A stretch of 64,000 bases of DNA from Pedobacter sp. MC2016-15. GTDB lineage: Bacteria; Bacteroidota; Bacteroidia; Sphingobacteriales; Sphingobacteriaceae. This document shows positions 9,006 to 19,336 of the stretch, in pieces. The translations under genes were made by a program, and so were the position numbers. The stretch is from NCBI RefSeq assembly GCF_026239695.1, contig NZ_JAPIVS010000002.1, forward strand, positions 868,001-932,000, in the 5' to 3' direction. The stretch's first letter is position 1; every line of letters starts with the position of its first letter. The notes under the pieces were generated by a model that worked only from the letters and a program-made list of their open reading frames with translations, searched no databases and was not told where the DNA came from.

Positions 9006-9611
9006 TTACTTTTTGTCAGCTTTATAACCCTCGTTAAGACCAACGATAACCTCACTGGTTACATCCAGAGATGGATCAGCGAATAAAATTGCGCTGTTGC
9101 CTTTCTGGTAAGTTAAAACCATTTTGTATCCTTTATCTTTTGCGTAGACTTTCAGGTAGTCTGCAATTTTATTGTACAGTTTCTCTTGTTCTGTTGCCTG
9201 CTCATTTTGCAATGCTGCACCTGCATTTTGCTGATAAGCCTGTAACTCCTGTTGTTTACGTGAAAGTCTTTGTTCCGTAGTTGCTCTCTGATCAGCCGGC
9301 AAAGTGTTTTGTGTTTGCTGGTACTGCGCAACTTCACGCTGGAAAGCCTGTTGTTTTGCTGCAAGGTCATCCTGAGCTGATTTAGATTTACCATCTAATT
9401 TAACTTTCAGGTCTTTGAAATATTCGTATTTGGTAAGTAAAGAATCAGAGTTCACATAAACGATTGGCTCGCCGCTTTTTCCGGCAGGAGCATCAGTTTT
9501 TGCAGCAGTAGTTGTAGTTGCCTTTTCGTCTTTATTCTGGCATGAAGCCATTACTGAAACTAATGCTACAGCCGTAGCCAGTGTGCTTAGTTTGAAGGAT
9601 GTTCTGTTCAT
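9006..9611 (-). CDS. OmpH/Skp-family lipoprotein
   Basis: This 201-residue protein has a lipoprotein signal peptide ending in a lipobox VMASC, with Cys24 as the lipidation site. The mature part resembles Skp/OmpH: a beta segment (IVYVNSDSLLTKYEYF), a long Gln/Lys-rich coiled coil (about residues 70-145), and a closing beta region (KGYKMVLTYQKGNSAIL). Skp proteins are periplasmic holdases for outer-membrane proteins; here the chaperone appears membrane-anchored. Residues after the Cys read QNKDEK, close to the surface-export signal described for Bacteroidota lipoproteins. Two unlipidated relatives lie downstream of bamA in this window. Confidence 0.85.
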   Translation of the reverse strand: MNRTSFKLSTLATAVALVSVMASCQNKDEKATTTTAAKTDAPAGKSGEPIVYVNSDSLLTKYEYFKDLKVKLDGKSKSAQDDLAAKQQAFQREVAQYQQTQNTLPADQRATTEQRLSRKQQELQAYQQNAGAALQNEQATEQEKLYNKIADYLKVYAKDKGYKMVLTYQKGNSAILFADPSLDVTSEVIVGLNEGYKADKK

Positions 9612-9642
9612 CTATGTTTATTTATGAAGGAATAAATTTCAG

Positions 9643-9650
9643 CAAATATA
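9643..9650 (-). promoter_or_regulatory. -7 box TATATTTG for the Skp-like lipoprotein gene
   Basis: An exact TAnnTTTG match on the minus strand, about 32 bases before the ATG. No TTG was found at the usual -33 spacing. Confidence 0.45.
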
Positions 9651-9751
9651 AAATTTCAAAATTACTATCCTAAATAAGTGGGCTTTTTTGGACCGATAAA
9701 GTGCATTTTCCTGCAATTATTTCTCCACAATATGCCGTTAATTGCCCATAA

Positions 9752-11746
<1,995 letters not shown>

Positions 11747-11763
11747 TCTTTCTAAATTATAGT

Positions 11764-11793
11764 AAAAGGCATCCGTTAACGGGTGCCTTTTTT
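11764..11793. terminator. Terminator after gyrB
   Basis: A 12-bp stem (AAAAGGCATCCG / CGGGTGCCTTTT, with one G-U pair) has loop TTAA and is followed by T residues. It lies just before the 3' end of the convergent protease gene and can serve both strands. Confidence 0.87.
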
Positions 11794-11795
11794 GT

Positions 11796-12227
11796 TTACC
11801 GCGCTTTTTGCGAAAAGAAAATCTTCAGTTTCTTATAATTGATCTTGGCCTGATAACTATAAAAGATGTCACTGCCGATAATGGCAATGATTCGCGGATG
11901 CCCAAGCAGTTCATAGGCCTCATTTACCGTTTCAAGATCTAAAGCAACTGTATGGTAATTTTTGATGAGGAGTTTCCCGATTTTTAGTTTTGGGATTACA
12001 GCCTGAATGGTTGCAGAGGTGCTGAAAAGCGTAGTTGCACTGGTATCTTCTGCCGTAGTAACATCTGTACTGTTCCTCTCGATAAAACCTTTGTCAAATA
12101 CAGACCTTGATGCACCGGTGTCAACGACAGCCAGGTGTTTAGTGCCATATGCAGTGATTTCCACCAATAGGTGGAAGCCATCATCATTAAGGTTGATGAG
12201 TGTCAGCGGAATGGAAATTGTACGCAT
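11796..12227 (-). CDS. Retropepsin-like aspartic protease family protein
   Basis: A small 143-residue protein with one aspartic-protease active-site motif (VVDTGASRSVF, catalytic Asp around residue 37) and the second hallmark near the C-terminus (AIIGSDIFYSYQAKINY). One motif per chain means the enzyme would work as a homodimer, as in retroviral proteases. No signal peptide or membrane anchor is visible, so it seems cytoplasmic. Substrate is unknown. It is joined to mdh by a one-base TAATG overlap and is probably cotranscribed with it. No viral or transposon genes are nearby, so it is a resident single-domain protein. Confidence 0.78.
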   Translation of the reverse strand: MRTISIPLTLINLNDDGFHLLVEITAYGTKHLAVVDTGASRSVFDKGFIERNSTDVTTAEDTSATTLFSTSATIQAVIPKLKIGKLLIKNYHTVALDLETVNEAYELLGHPRIIAIIGSDIFYSYQAKINYKKLKIFFSQKAR

Positions 12228-13165
12228 TAAATCAGTTTCATATCTTTCAGAACGTTATTCATACTTCTAACGGCATCTGCACTTTTATTAAAAGTCAGCT
12301 GTTCTTCATCAGTTAAATTATAATCGATCACTTTTTCCCATCCTGTACGGCCAATGATAACGGGTACGCCCAGGCAAATATCAGTCTGTTGGTATTCACC
12401 TTCGAGTGAGACACTACAGGTAAACAGTTTTTTTTCATCACGGATGATACTTTCTACCAGGGCGCATACTGCTGCACCAGGAGCATACCATGCAGAGGTT
12501 CCGAGAAGGGCTGTTAACGTTGCTCCGCCAACCATTGTATCTGCAGCCACTTTTGCAAGAACGTCCTCAGCCAGGAGATCAGTTACATTTAAACTTTGGT
12601 ATGTAGCATAACGTGTAAGGGGAATCATGGTAGTATCGCCGTGTCCGCCAATAACAAATCCCTGCAGATCATTGGCATTGCAGTTCATTGCCACACTGAG
12701 ATAGTATTTGAATCTGGCGCTGTCCAGCGTGCCACCCATGCCGATGATCCTGTTTTTAGGCAATCCCAGGGACTTAAGTGACAGGTAGGTCATTGTATCC
12801 ATTGGATTGCTGACAATGATCAGTATAGCCTCAGGGGAGTACTGAAGGATGTTTTCGGCCACGCTTTTAACAATTCCTGCATTGATGCCGATCAGTTCTT
12901 CGCGGGTCATCCCCGGTTTACGCGGAAGGCCCGATGTAATGACGGCGACAGCCGAGCCGGCAGTCTTGCTGTAATCATTGGTTACTCCTTTTATTTTTGT
13001 GTTGAAGCCCAGCAAAGCGGAAGTTTGCATCATGTCTATGGCCTTGCCTTCGGCAAATCCTTCTTTGATATCCACCAGGACCAGCTCTTCTGCCAGTTCT
13101 TTTCTGGCAATATTATCTGCGCAGGTAGCACCAACGGCCCCAGCGCCAACAACTGTTATTTTCAT
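12227..13165 (-). CDS. mdh: Malate dehydrogenase
   Basis: This NAD-dependent enzyme interconverts malate and oxaloacetate in the TCA cycle. The 312 residues carry the N-terminal Rossmann motif VVGAGAVGATCADN (3-17), the acidic Asp after the second strand (VDIKEG), the mobile active-site loop PRKPGMTREEL and the catalytic His in GGHGDTTMIPL. The LDH-like (type III) malate dehydrogenase subgroup is the best match; the RKPGMTR loop favours malate over lactate. Translation of the downstream protease appears coupled to it. It is divergent from the lipocalin gene. Confidence 0.95.
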   Translation of the reverse strand: MKITVVGAGAVGATCADNIARKELAEELVLVDIKEGFAEGKAIDMMQTSALLGFNTKIKGVTNDYSKTAGSAVAVITSGLPRKPGMTREELIGINAGIVKSVAENILQYSPEAILIIVSNPMDTMTYLSLKSLGLPKNRIIGMGGTLDSARFKYYLSVAMNCNANDLQGFVIGGHGDTTMIPLTRYATYQSLNVTDLLAEDVLAKVAADTMVGGATLTALLGTSAWYAPGAAVCALVESIIRDEKKLFTCSVSLEGEYQQTDICLGVPVIIGRTGWEKVIDYNLTDEEQLTFNKSADAVRSMNNVLKDMKLI

Positions 13166-13293
13166 ATTTTTCTATTTTAATAACAGGCCAGTCCTTTCTG
13201 TGATTATTCACGAAAACAAGACATGATCTTCTGTACCAAGTTATGAATTTTAAGGCAGCATTTAAAAAATGCTTTTTAAAACTTTATCTTCCA

Positions 13294-13325
13294 TTGGTGG
13301 TTTTATGAGAAAGAATTTACATTTG
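13294..13325 (+). promoter_or_regulatory. Promoter of the lipocalin gene
   Basis: TTGG (13294-13297) is followed, 21 bases after its TTG, by TACATTTG (13318-13325), a good -33/-7 pair. The start codon at 13358 leaves a leader of about 27 bases. Confidence 0.65.
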
Positions 13326-13357
13326 CTTAACGCCAAATCAATCAGAACACAGTTATA

Positions 13358-13840
13358 ATGGACAATACACCTGTAGAAAAAGTTGATATAATGTCTTATG
13401 CAGGGAAATGGTACGCACTATATTCCATACCTACTTTCATGGACAAAAAATGGCGCGAGACTACCGAAACCTATGTGATTCATCCTGATGGATATTACGC
13501 CGTTTTCAGCACCTACAAGCAGGCGGGAGAGGATGAGGTGAAATACCTGAGATCTAAACTTTTTGTAGTAAGGGGTACTAACAATGCAGAACTAAAAGCA
13601 CAGTTTGTATGGCCTGTAAAGGTAGATTACTGGATAATTGAGCTGGCTGAGGATTATTCCTATGTTGTGGTAGGACATCCAAAACATAAATTCTTATTGA
13701 TCATGGCACGTAAGCCTGAATTGCCTGATGAATTACTGGAGGAGATCTTTGAGCGCTGTAAGGCCAAAGGTTATGATACTTCCAAACTGATCTCCCAGGA
13801 GCATAAACCACTGCTCCAAAAGGGACACGCTCATACTTAG
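13358..13840 (+). CDS. Lipocalin family protein (Blc-like)
   Basis: A 160-residue protein with the lipocalin N-terminal signature GKWYALY (16-22) and the conserved strand order that follows (ETYVIHPDGYYAVFST, then LKAQFVWPVKVDYWIIEL and YSYVVVGHP, ending in MARKPELPDELLEEIFERCKAKGYD). Bacterial lipocalins such as Blc bind fatty acids or lysophospholipids at the outer membrane. Unlike Blc, this one shows no lipobox or signal peptide, so its location is unclear. It is monocistronic with a recognisable promoter. Confidence 0.85.
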   Translation: MDNTPVEKVDIMSYAGKWYALYSIPTFMDKKWRETTETYVIHPDGYYAVFSTYKQAGEDEVKYLRSKLFVVRGTNNAELKAQFVWPVKVDYWIIELAEDYSYVVVGHPKHKFLLIMARKPELPDELLEEIFERCKAKGYDTSKLISQEHKPLLQKGHAHT

Positions 13841-13975
13841 TATGTTGTCCTGAGCTTTGCTTTGCAGCTGATTTCGTCTTTGTCATTTTAAATTTTCTTG
13901 TACCAAAGGCATTCAAAAAAATGTAATTTTGTATATCAATCCTGCGCTGACAGGAGCGATTCTAATTACCCGTCT

Positions 13976-16900
13976 ATGTATTTAATTTTTGATACCGAAA
14001 CTACAGGTTTACCTGCCAATTATAATGCACCAGTAAGTGACACAAACAATTGGCCCAGGTGTATCCAAATTGCATGGCAGCTACATGACGAGATGGGAAA
14101 TCTCGTTGAGCATCAGGATTATCTGGTTAAACCTGAGGGTTTTAATATCCCCTATGATGCAGAACGTATTCATGGTATTTCTACGGAACTGGCCATGGAA
14201 CAGGGGATTGAGCTGGCCGAAGTATTAGAAAAATTCAATATTGCACTCTCGAAATCCAAGTTTGTTGTAGGACAGAATATTGGATTTGACATCAACATCA
14301 TGGGCTCGGAATTTTACCGGTACGGAATAGAAAGCCCGATGGCCCAGATGCCGGTACTCGATACCTGTACAGAGGTGACGGCCGACCTGCTGAAAATCCC
14401 CGGAGGACGTGGCGGAAGGTTTAAATTACCCAACCTGACCGAACTGCACAGTTACCTTTTTGGAGTTCCCTTTGCAGAAGCCCATAATGCTACGGCCGAT
14501 GTGGAAGCTACCACAAGATGTTTCCTGCAGCTGGTAAAAATGGAGGTCTTTACTCCTCAGCAGCTCCAACAGGAACAGGATTATCTCCGCGAATTTAAAA
14601 CCCATAACCCGGCAGTTATACAGGGAGCGGGGCTCAAACATTATAACCTGAAAGCTGCTTCTGACGAGATCAGAAGGAGACAGGAAAAAGCTGAAGGTTC
14701 TGGCATTTCAAAACAGGAGCTAAGGGATAACCAGGAAGAACTTAAGCAAGCTACGTTTGTTCACCTGCATAACCACACACAGTTTTCTGTATTACAATCT
14801 ACCATTAATATTCCGGGACTGATTGCTGCAGCAGCGGCCGATCAAATGCCAGCTGTGGCGATGACCGATCATGCCAATATGATGGGTGCGTTTCACTTTG
14901 TGAACCAGGTACTGAACCATAATAAAGGTGTTGAGGCTAGAAATAAAGCAGCTCAAGAAAAAGGTGAGATTCCCACAGAGAAGGTGCTTACACCCATTGT
15001 TGGCTGTGAGTTTTTCGTTTGTGATAACCATCTTGATAAATCCAGAAAGGACAACGGTTATCAGATTGTCCTGCTGGCAAAGAATAAACGCGGTTATCAT
15101 CACCTGGCCAAGATGTCTTCCATTGCCTATACCAAGGGATTTTATTATGTACCAAGGATTGACAGGGCGGTAATTGAACAATATAAGGAAGATATCATTG
15201 TGCTTTCCGGGAACCTTTATGGCGAGATCTCCAGCAAGCTGCTGAATATGGGTGAAAACCAGGCCGAGGAAGCACTGCTATGGTGGAAAGAGCAGTTTGG
15301 TGCTGATTTTTATATGGAAATCATGCGGCACAATCAGGACGACGAGAATGTGGTGAATAAAACCCTCGTTGCGCTGGCAAGAAAACATGAAGTGAAACTG
15401 GTGGCGACCAATAACACGTATTACATTAATAAAAAAGATGCGAATGCACATGATATTTTATTATGTGTGAAAGACGCTGAAAAACAGGCTACACCTATAG
15501 GCAGGGGAAGGGGATACCGTTATGGTTTGCCCAACCAGGAATATTACTTCAAATCCGGCGAGGAGATGAAGACTTTGTTCGCCGATCTGCCGGAGGCAAT
15601 ATTAAATATCCAGGAGGTAGTTGATAAAATTGAAATTTATAAACTTGCGCGTGAAGTCCTCTTACCTAAGTTTGATATTCCTGAGGAATTTGTTGTTGCA
15701 GAGGATGAGGAAGATGGTGGTAAAAGAGGGGAGAACAAATTTTTACGCCACCTTACCTATGTAGGGGCGAAAAAGCGTTATGGAGAGATTACTCCTGAGA
15801 TAGAGGAACGTCTTGACTTTGAATTGCAGACGATAGAGAAAACCGGATATCCGGGATACTTCCTGATTGTACAGGATTTTATCCGCGAAGCGCGGAACCT
15901 GGATGTATCGGTAGGTCCGGGACGTGGTTCTGCTGCAGGATCTGTGGTAGCCTACTGTTTATGGATCACCAATATCGATCCGATTAAATACGACCTGCTG
16001 TTTGAGCGTTTTCTGAATCCTGACCGTGTATCCATGCCCGATATTGATATCGACTTTGATGATGAGGGCAGGGGCCGCGTAATGAACTACGTCATCACCA
16101 AATATGGTGCAAACCAGGTGGCACAGATTATCACCTACGGTACGATGGCCGCCAAGTCGTCTGTAAAAGATACAGCGAGGGTGCTTGACCTTCCGCTTTT
16201 TGAAGCGGATAAAATTGCAAAGCTGATCCCCAATCTGAAGCTTGCAAAAATCTTCAACCTGGATGAAAAGGCACTGAAAGGTGCACTGCGTGCTGATGAA
16301 TATGAGAAAGTAGTAGAGTTAAAGGAAATCGCTGATTCAAAGACGTTAAGTGCAGAGACCATCCAGCAGGCGAGAATCCTCGAAGGATCATTGCGTAATA
16401 CAGGTATCCATGCCTGCGGGGTCATCATTACACCAGACGATATCACCAACTACGTGCCAGTGGCGATGGCCAAGGATTCGGATCTTTACGTTACCCAGTT
16501 TGATAACTCGGTGGTGGAAAGTGCAGGTTTGCTGAAGATGGACTTCCTGGGACTGAAAACGCTGACGCTGATCAAGGATACGGTGAAACTGGTGAGGATG
16601 CGTACCGGGATTCAGCTGGATCCTGACGAGTTCCCTATTGATGACGTAAAAACTTATGAGCTTTTTCAGCGTGGTGAAACGATAGGAATTTTCCAGTACG
16701 AGAGTACGGGGATGCAAAAATACATGAAGGAGCTGAAGCCTACGGTCTTTGGTGATTTGATTGCGATGAACGCATTGTACCGCCCGGGACCGCTGGAGTA
16801 TATTCCAAGTTTTGTACGCCGGAAAAATGGTGAAGAAGAGATTAAATATGATTTGGATGCCTGCGAAGAGTATCTGAAAGAAACCTACGGAATTACAGTA

Positions 16901-18409
16901 TACCAGGAACAGGTAATGCTTTTATCACAGAAGCTTGCGGGATTTACCAAAGGTGAGGCCGACGTGTTACGGAAAGCGATGGGTAAGAAGCAGAAAGATG
17001 TACTGGATAAAATGAAGCCTAAGTTTGTGGCACAGGCTGCAGAGAAAGGACACTCTCCTGCTACGCTGGAGAAGATCTGGAAAGACTGGGAAGCATTTGC
17101 TTCCTATGCATTTAACAAATCGCACTCGACCTGTTATGCCTGGATCGCATACCAGACTGCTTACCTGAAGGCACATTATCCGGCAGAATATATGGCTGCG
17201 GTACTGACCAACAACATGAGTGACATCAAACAGGTTGCTTTCTTTATGGAAGAATGCAAGCAGATGGGGGTGCAGGTACTTGGTCCGGATGTCAATGAAT
17301 CTATCCTCAAGTTTTCGGTGAATGTGAATGGCGAAGTACGCTTTGGTTTATCAGGCATAAAGGGTGTAGGGGAGAAAGCGGTAGAAAGTATCATCGAGGA
17401 AAGAACTAAAGCAGGAAAATATGTAAGTGTGTATGATTTTGCAAAACGTTCCAATACCAGGACGGTAAATAAGAAGGCTTACGAGAGTTTTGTGTACAGT
17501 GGGGCCTTTGATAGTTTTGGCTATCACAGGGCTCAGTATTTCTTTGTACCCATCAATGATAAGATGAATGGTATAGAGAAGCTGATCAAATTCTCCAATG
17601 ATTTCCAGAACAGCGAATCTACTTCCCAATCTTCTCTCTTTGGTGGTACCGTTGCAGACATGATCAATGAGCCAACGTTGCCGGTGGCCAATGAATGGGG
17701 CCTAATCGACAGACTTAAATACGAAAAGGATGCCATCGGGATCTTTCTGAGCGGTCATCCACTGGATAACTATAAACTGGAGCTGAAGGAGTTTTGCCAG
17801 CATTCTGTGAGGCATTTGTCGCTCGTGAACAAGGTCAGGATGGGGGACACCAACGAGGAAGTACTTGCGGAATTTGCTTCCCTCAAAAACAGGGAGCTTG
17901 TTGTTGGGGGGCTGGTTGTTGTTTCTGCGCAGAGAATGACCAAGACCGGCAAACCTTTTGGAACGATGGTCTTTGAGGATTATAATGATAGTTGTGAACT
18001 CGCCCTTTTCGGGGATGATTTTGTGAAGTTTAAGCAATTCATGACTGATGGCTATTTTCTGCGTATCCGTGGTCAGGTAGGCGAGCGTTTCCGCAAGGAG
18101 GGCGACTGGGAGTTTAAGATTACGGCAATCGAACTGTTATCAGAACTGCGGGATAAATTTGCCAAATGTATTACCATTCAGATTCCTATACAGCGGATAA
18201 ACGACGATATAATTGCACAGATAAATTCTATTATTGAGGACAATAAAGCAAATACAGAGCAACAGAATTGTAAATTAAACTTTACAGTATATGATAATGA
18301 AAAAAACATCTCTTTAGAACTTCCTTCTAAATCGTTGAGAATCAACCCCAATAATACGTTTTTGGAAAGTCTGACAGAATTACACGCCGTCAATTATAAG
18401 TTGAATTAA
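13976..18409 (+). CDS. dnaE: DNA polymerase III alpha subunit with N-terminal proofreading exonuclease
   Basis: This 1477-residue replicative polymerase begins with a DnaQ-like exonuclease domain (~1-190: ExoI DTETTG 6-11, ExoII Asp105, ExoIII His170 and Asp175), so proofreading is built into the chain. A PHP domain follows (HLHNHT 263-268, TDH 297-299), then the polymerase core with catalytic Asp691 and Asp693 in PDIDID. Towards the C-terminus come an HhH segment (GLSGIKGVGEKAV), a clamp-binding motif QSSLF (1218-1222) and an OB fold. The PHP motif usually reading NDVHY is NNTYY (479-483). The ATG at 13976 is preferred because the exonuclease strand MYLIFDTETTG starts there; an in-frame ATG at 13898 would add 26 unlike residues. 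Confidence 0.96.
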   Translation: MYLIFDTETTGLPANYNAPVSDTNNWPRCIQIAWQLHDEMGNLVEHQDYLVKPEGFNIPYDAERIHGISTELAMEQGIELAEVLEKFNIALSKSKFVVGQNIGFDINIMGSEFYRYGIESPMAQMPVLDTCTEVTADLLKIPGGRGGRFKLPNLTELHSYLFGVPFAEAHNATADVEATTRCFLQLVKMEVFTPQQLQQEQDYLREFKTHNPAVIQGAGLKHYNLKAASDEIRRRQEKAEGSGISKQELRDNQEELKQATFVHLHNHTQFSVLQSTINIPGLIAAAAADQMPAVAMTDHANMMGAFHFVNQVLNHNKGVEARNKAAQEKGEIPTEKVLTPIVGCEFFVCDNHLDKSRKDNGYQIVLLAKNKRGYHHLAKMSSIAYTKGFYYVPRIDRAVIEQYKEDIIVLSGNLYGEISSKLLNMGENQAEEALLWWKEQFGADFYMEIMRHNQDDENVVNKTLVALARKHEVKLVATNNTYYINKKDANAHDILLCVKDAEKQATPIGRGRGYRYGLPNQEYYFKSGEEMKTLFADLPEAILNIQEVVDKIEIYKLAREVLLPKFDIPEEFVVAEDEEDGGKRGENKFLRHLTYVGAKKRYGEITPEIEERLDFELQTIEKTGYPGYFLIVQDFIREARNLDVSVGPGRGSAAGSVVAYCLWITNIDPIKYDLLFERFLNPDRVSMPDIDIDFDDEGRGRVMNYVITKYGANQVAQIITYGTMAAKSSVKDTARVLDLPLFEADKIAKLIPNLKLAKIFNLDEKALKGALRADEYEKVVELKEIADSKTLSAETIQQARILEGSLRNTGIHACGVIITPDDITNYVPVAMAKDSDLYVTQFDNSVVESAGLLKMDFLGLKTLTLIKDTVKLVRMRTGIQLDPDEFPIDDVKTYELFQRGETIGIFQYESTGMQKYMKELKPTVFGDLIAMNALYRPGPLEYIPSFVRRKNGEEEIKYDLDACEEYLKETYGITVYQEQVMLLSQKLAGFTKGEADVLRKAMGKKQKDVLDKMKPKFVAQAAEKGHSPATLEKIWKDWEAFASYAFNKSHSTCYAWIAYQTAYLKAHYPAEYMAAVLTNNMSDIKQVAFFMEECKQMGVQVLGPDVNESILKFSVNVNGEVRFGLSGIKGVGEKAVESIIEERTKAGKYVSVYDFAKRSNTRTVNKKAYESFVYSGAFDSFGYHRAQYFFVPINDKMNGIEKLIKFSNDFQNSESTSQSSLFGGTVADMINEPTLPVANEWGLIDRLKYEKDAIGIFLSGHPLDNYKLELKEFCQHSVRHLSLVNKVRMGDTNEEVLAEFASLKNRELVVGGLVVVSAQRMTKTGKPFGTMVFEDYNDSCELALFGDDFVKFKQFMTDGYFLRIRGQVGERFRKEGDWEFKITAIELLSELRDKFAKCITIQIPIQRINDDIIAQINSIIEDNKANTEQQNCKLNFTVYDNEKNISLELPSKSLRINPNNTFLESLTELHAVNYKLN

Positions 18410-18452
18410 TGTCATATTGGCATTATATAAGTGGTGGCACTTTTATTGATCA

Positions 18453-18460
18453 TATCTTTG
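18453..18460 (+). promoter_or_regulatory. -7 box TATCTTTG for trxA
   Basis: An exact TAnnTTTG match 22 bases before the trxA ATG, in the short gap after dnaE. The -33 region contains GTGGTGG rather than TTG. Confidence 0.5.
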
Positions 18461-18482
18461 CGTAAATAAATTATAACAAATT

Positions 18483-18800
18483 ATGGCTTTAGAAATCACA
18501 GATGCCAACTTTGAAGAAGTTGTGTTGAAATCAGATAAACCCGTTTTAGTAGACTTTTGGGCAGAATGGTGTGGTCCATGTCGCATGGTAGGTCCAGTAG
18601 TAGATGAAATTTCAAAAGAATACGAAGGAAAAGCAGTAGTAGGAAAAGTAAATGTGGATAATAACCCACAGATTTCTACTCAGTTTGGTATTCGTAATAT
18701 TCCAGCATTATTATTTTTTAAAAACGGTGAGGTTGTTGACAAACAAGTTGGTGCTGTTCCTAAATCAATTTTAGCCGGAAAACTAGATAAGCAATTATAA
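18483..18800 (+). CDS. trxA: Thioredoxin
   Basis: This 105-residue protein is a canonical thioredoxin that reduces disulfides in cytoplasmic proteins and supplies electrons to enzymes such as ribonucleotide reductase and peroxiredoxins. The active site is WCGPC (around residues 29-33) after VDFWAEW, and the cis-proline loop is [10 protein letters not shown]. No signal peptide is present. It has its own -7 box and terminator. The bcp peroxiredoxin encoded about 5 kb downstream is a possible client. Confidence 0.97.
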   Translation: MALEITDANFEEVVLKSDKPVLVDFWAEWCGPCRMVGPVVDEISKEYEGKAVVGKVNVDNNPQISTQFGIRNIPALLFFKNGEVVDKQVGAVPKSILAGKLDKQL

Positions 18801-18825
18801 TCAAACACAATACATAACGAGCAGG

Positions 18826-18857
18826 AAAGGCCACTCATTTGAGCTGGCCTTTTTTTA
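18826..18857 (+). terminator. Terminator after trxA
   Basis: A hairpin AAAGGCCA-CTC / GAG-C-TGGCCTTT with loop ATTT and one bulged C is followed by a T-run. Its end reaches the stop codon of the convergent membrane-protein gene. Confidence 0.82.
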
Positions 18858-19286
18858 TGGCTCTGTAATTTTACTCAACAGCGCGTCAGTCCAGAAACAG
18901 AAGATGCCCATCAGCAGTAAAATTCCGATTTGAAGGTTGGTTACCTCAGCATGTTTTAAAACAGCAGTATCAAAAAATCCCAGTTTTGCCAGCAGGGATA
19001 TTCCTGTCGCAATCATAAATAACCACTTGAAATTAGTGGTGCCGCGGTAAAGTTTTACCATGTGCTTTGGCAACAGCGATATCGCCTTCAAGGCATTGAA
19101 TCCAAGGATGATGAATAGTACGCATAACAAAAGATATTTGAGCAGACCGATCAATGGTATTGGTTGTAATGCTATAACGTCCTTCAGGTAATACGCAGAG
19201 CAAGTAAAAGCTATACAGAATAACAGCAGGTACACAACTGCAATTCCCCTGAGCAGGATTCGGTTTGTGGGTGAAATCAGAGTCAT
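18855..19286 (-). CDS. Four-helix membrane protein of unknown function
   Basis: I do not recognise a family for this 143-residue protein. It has four clear hydrophobic segments (around residues 12-32, 44-64, 87-105 and 117-136), short loops and no catalytic-looking motifs, and is predicted to sit in the inner membrane. It lies between trxA (convergent) and the DUF58 gene (divergent) and appears to be transcribed alone. The reading frame is credible from its regular helix pattern and ATG start, but its role cannot be inferred. Confidence 0.7.
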   Translation of the reverse strand: MTLISPTNRILLRGIAVVYLLLFCIAFTCSAYYLKDVIALQPIPLIGLLKYLLLCVLFIILGFNALKAISLLPKHMVKLYRGTTNFKWLFMIATGISLLAKLGFFDTAVLKHAEVTNLQIGILLLMGIFCFWTDALLSKITEP

Positions 19287-19336
19287 TCCTTAGGGGCTAA
19301 TGGGGCAAGTTATATTTCTTTTGTTAAATTTACAAT

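Noticed and set aside
13257..13277. Short hairpin AGCATTT/AAATGCT with a T-run before the lipocalin gene
   Set aside because: The stem is only seven A/T-rich pairs and no plus-strand gene ends there, so calling it a terminator is not supported.
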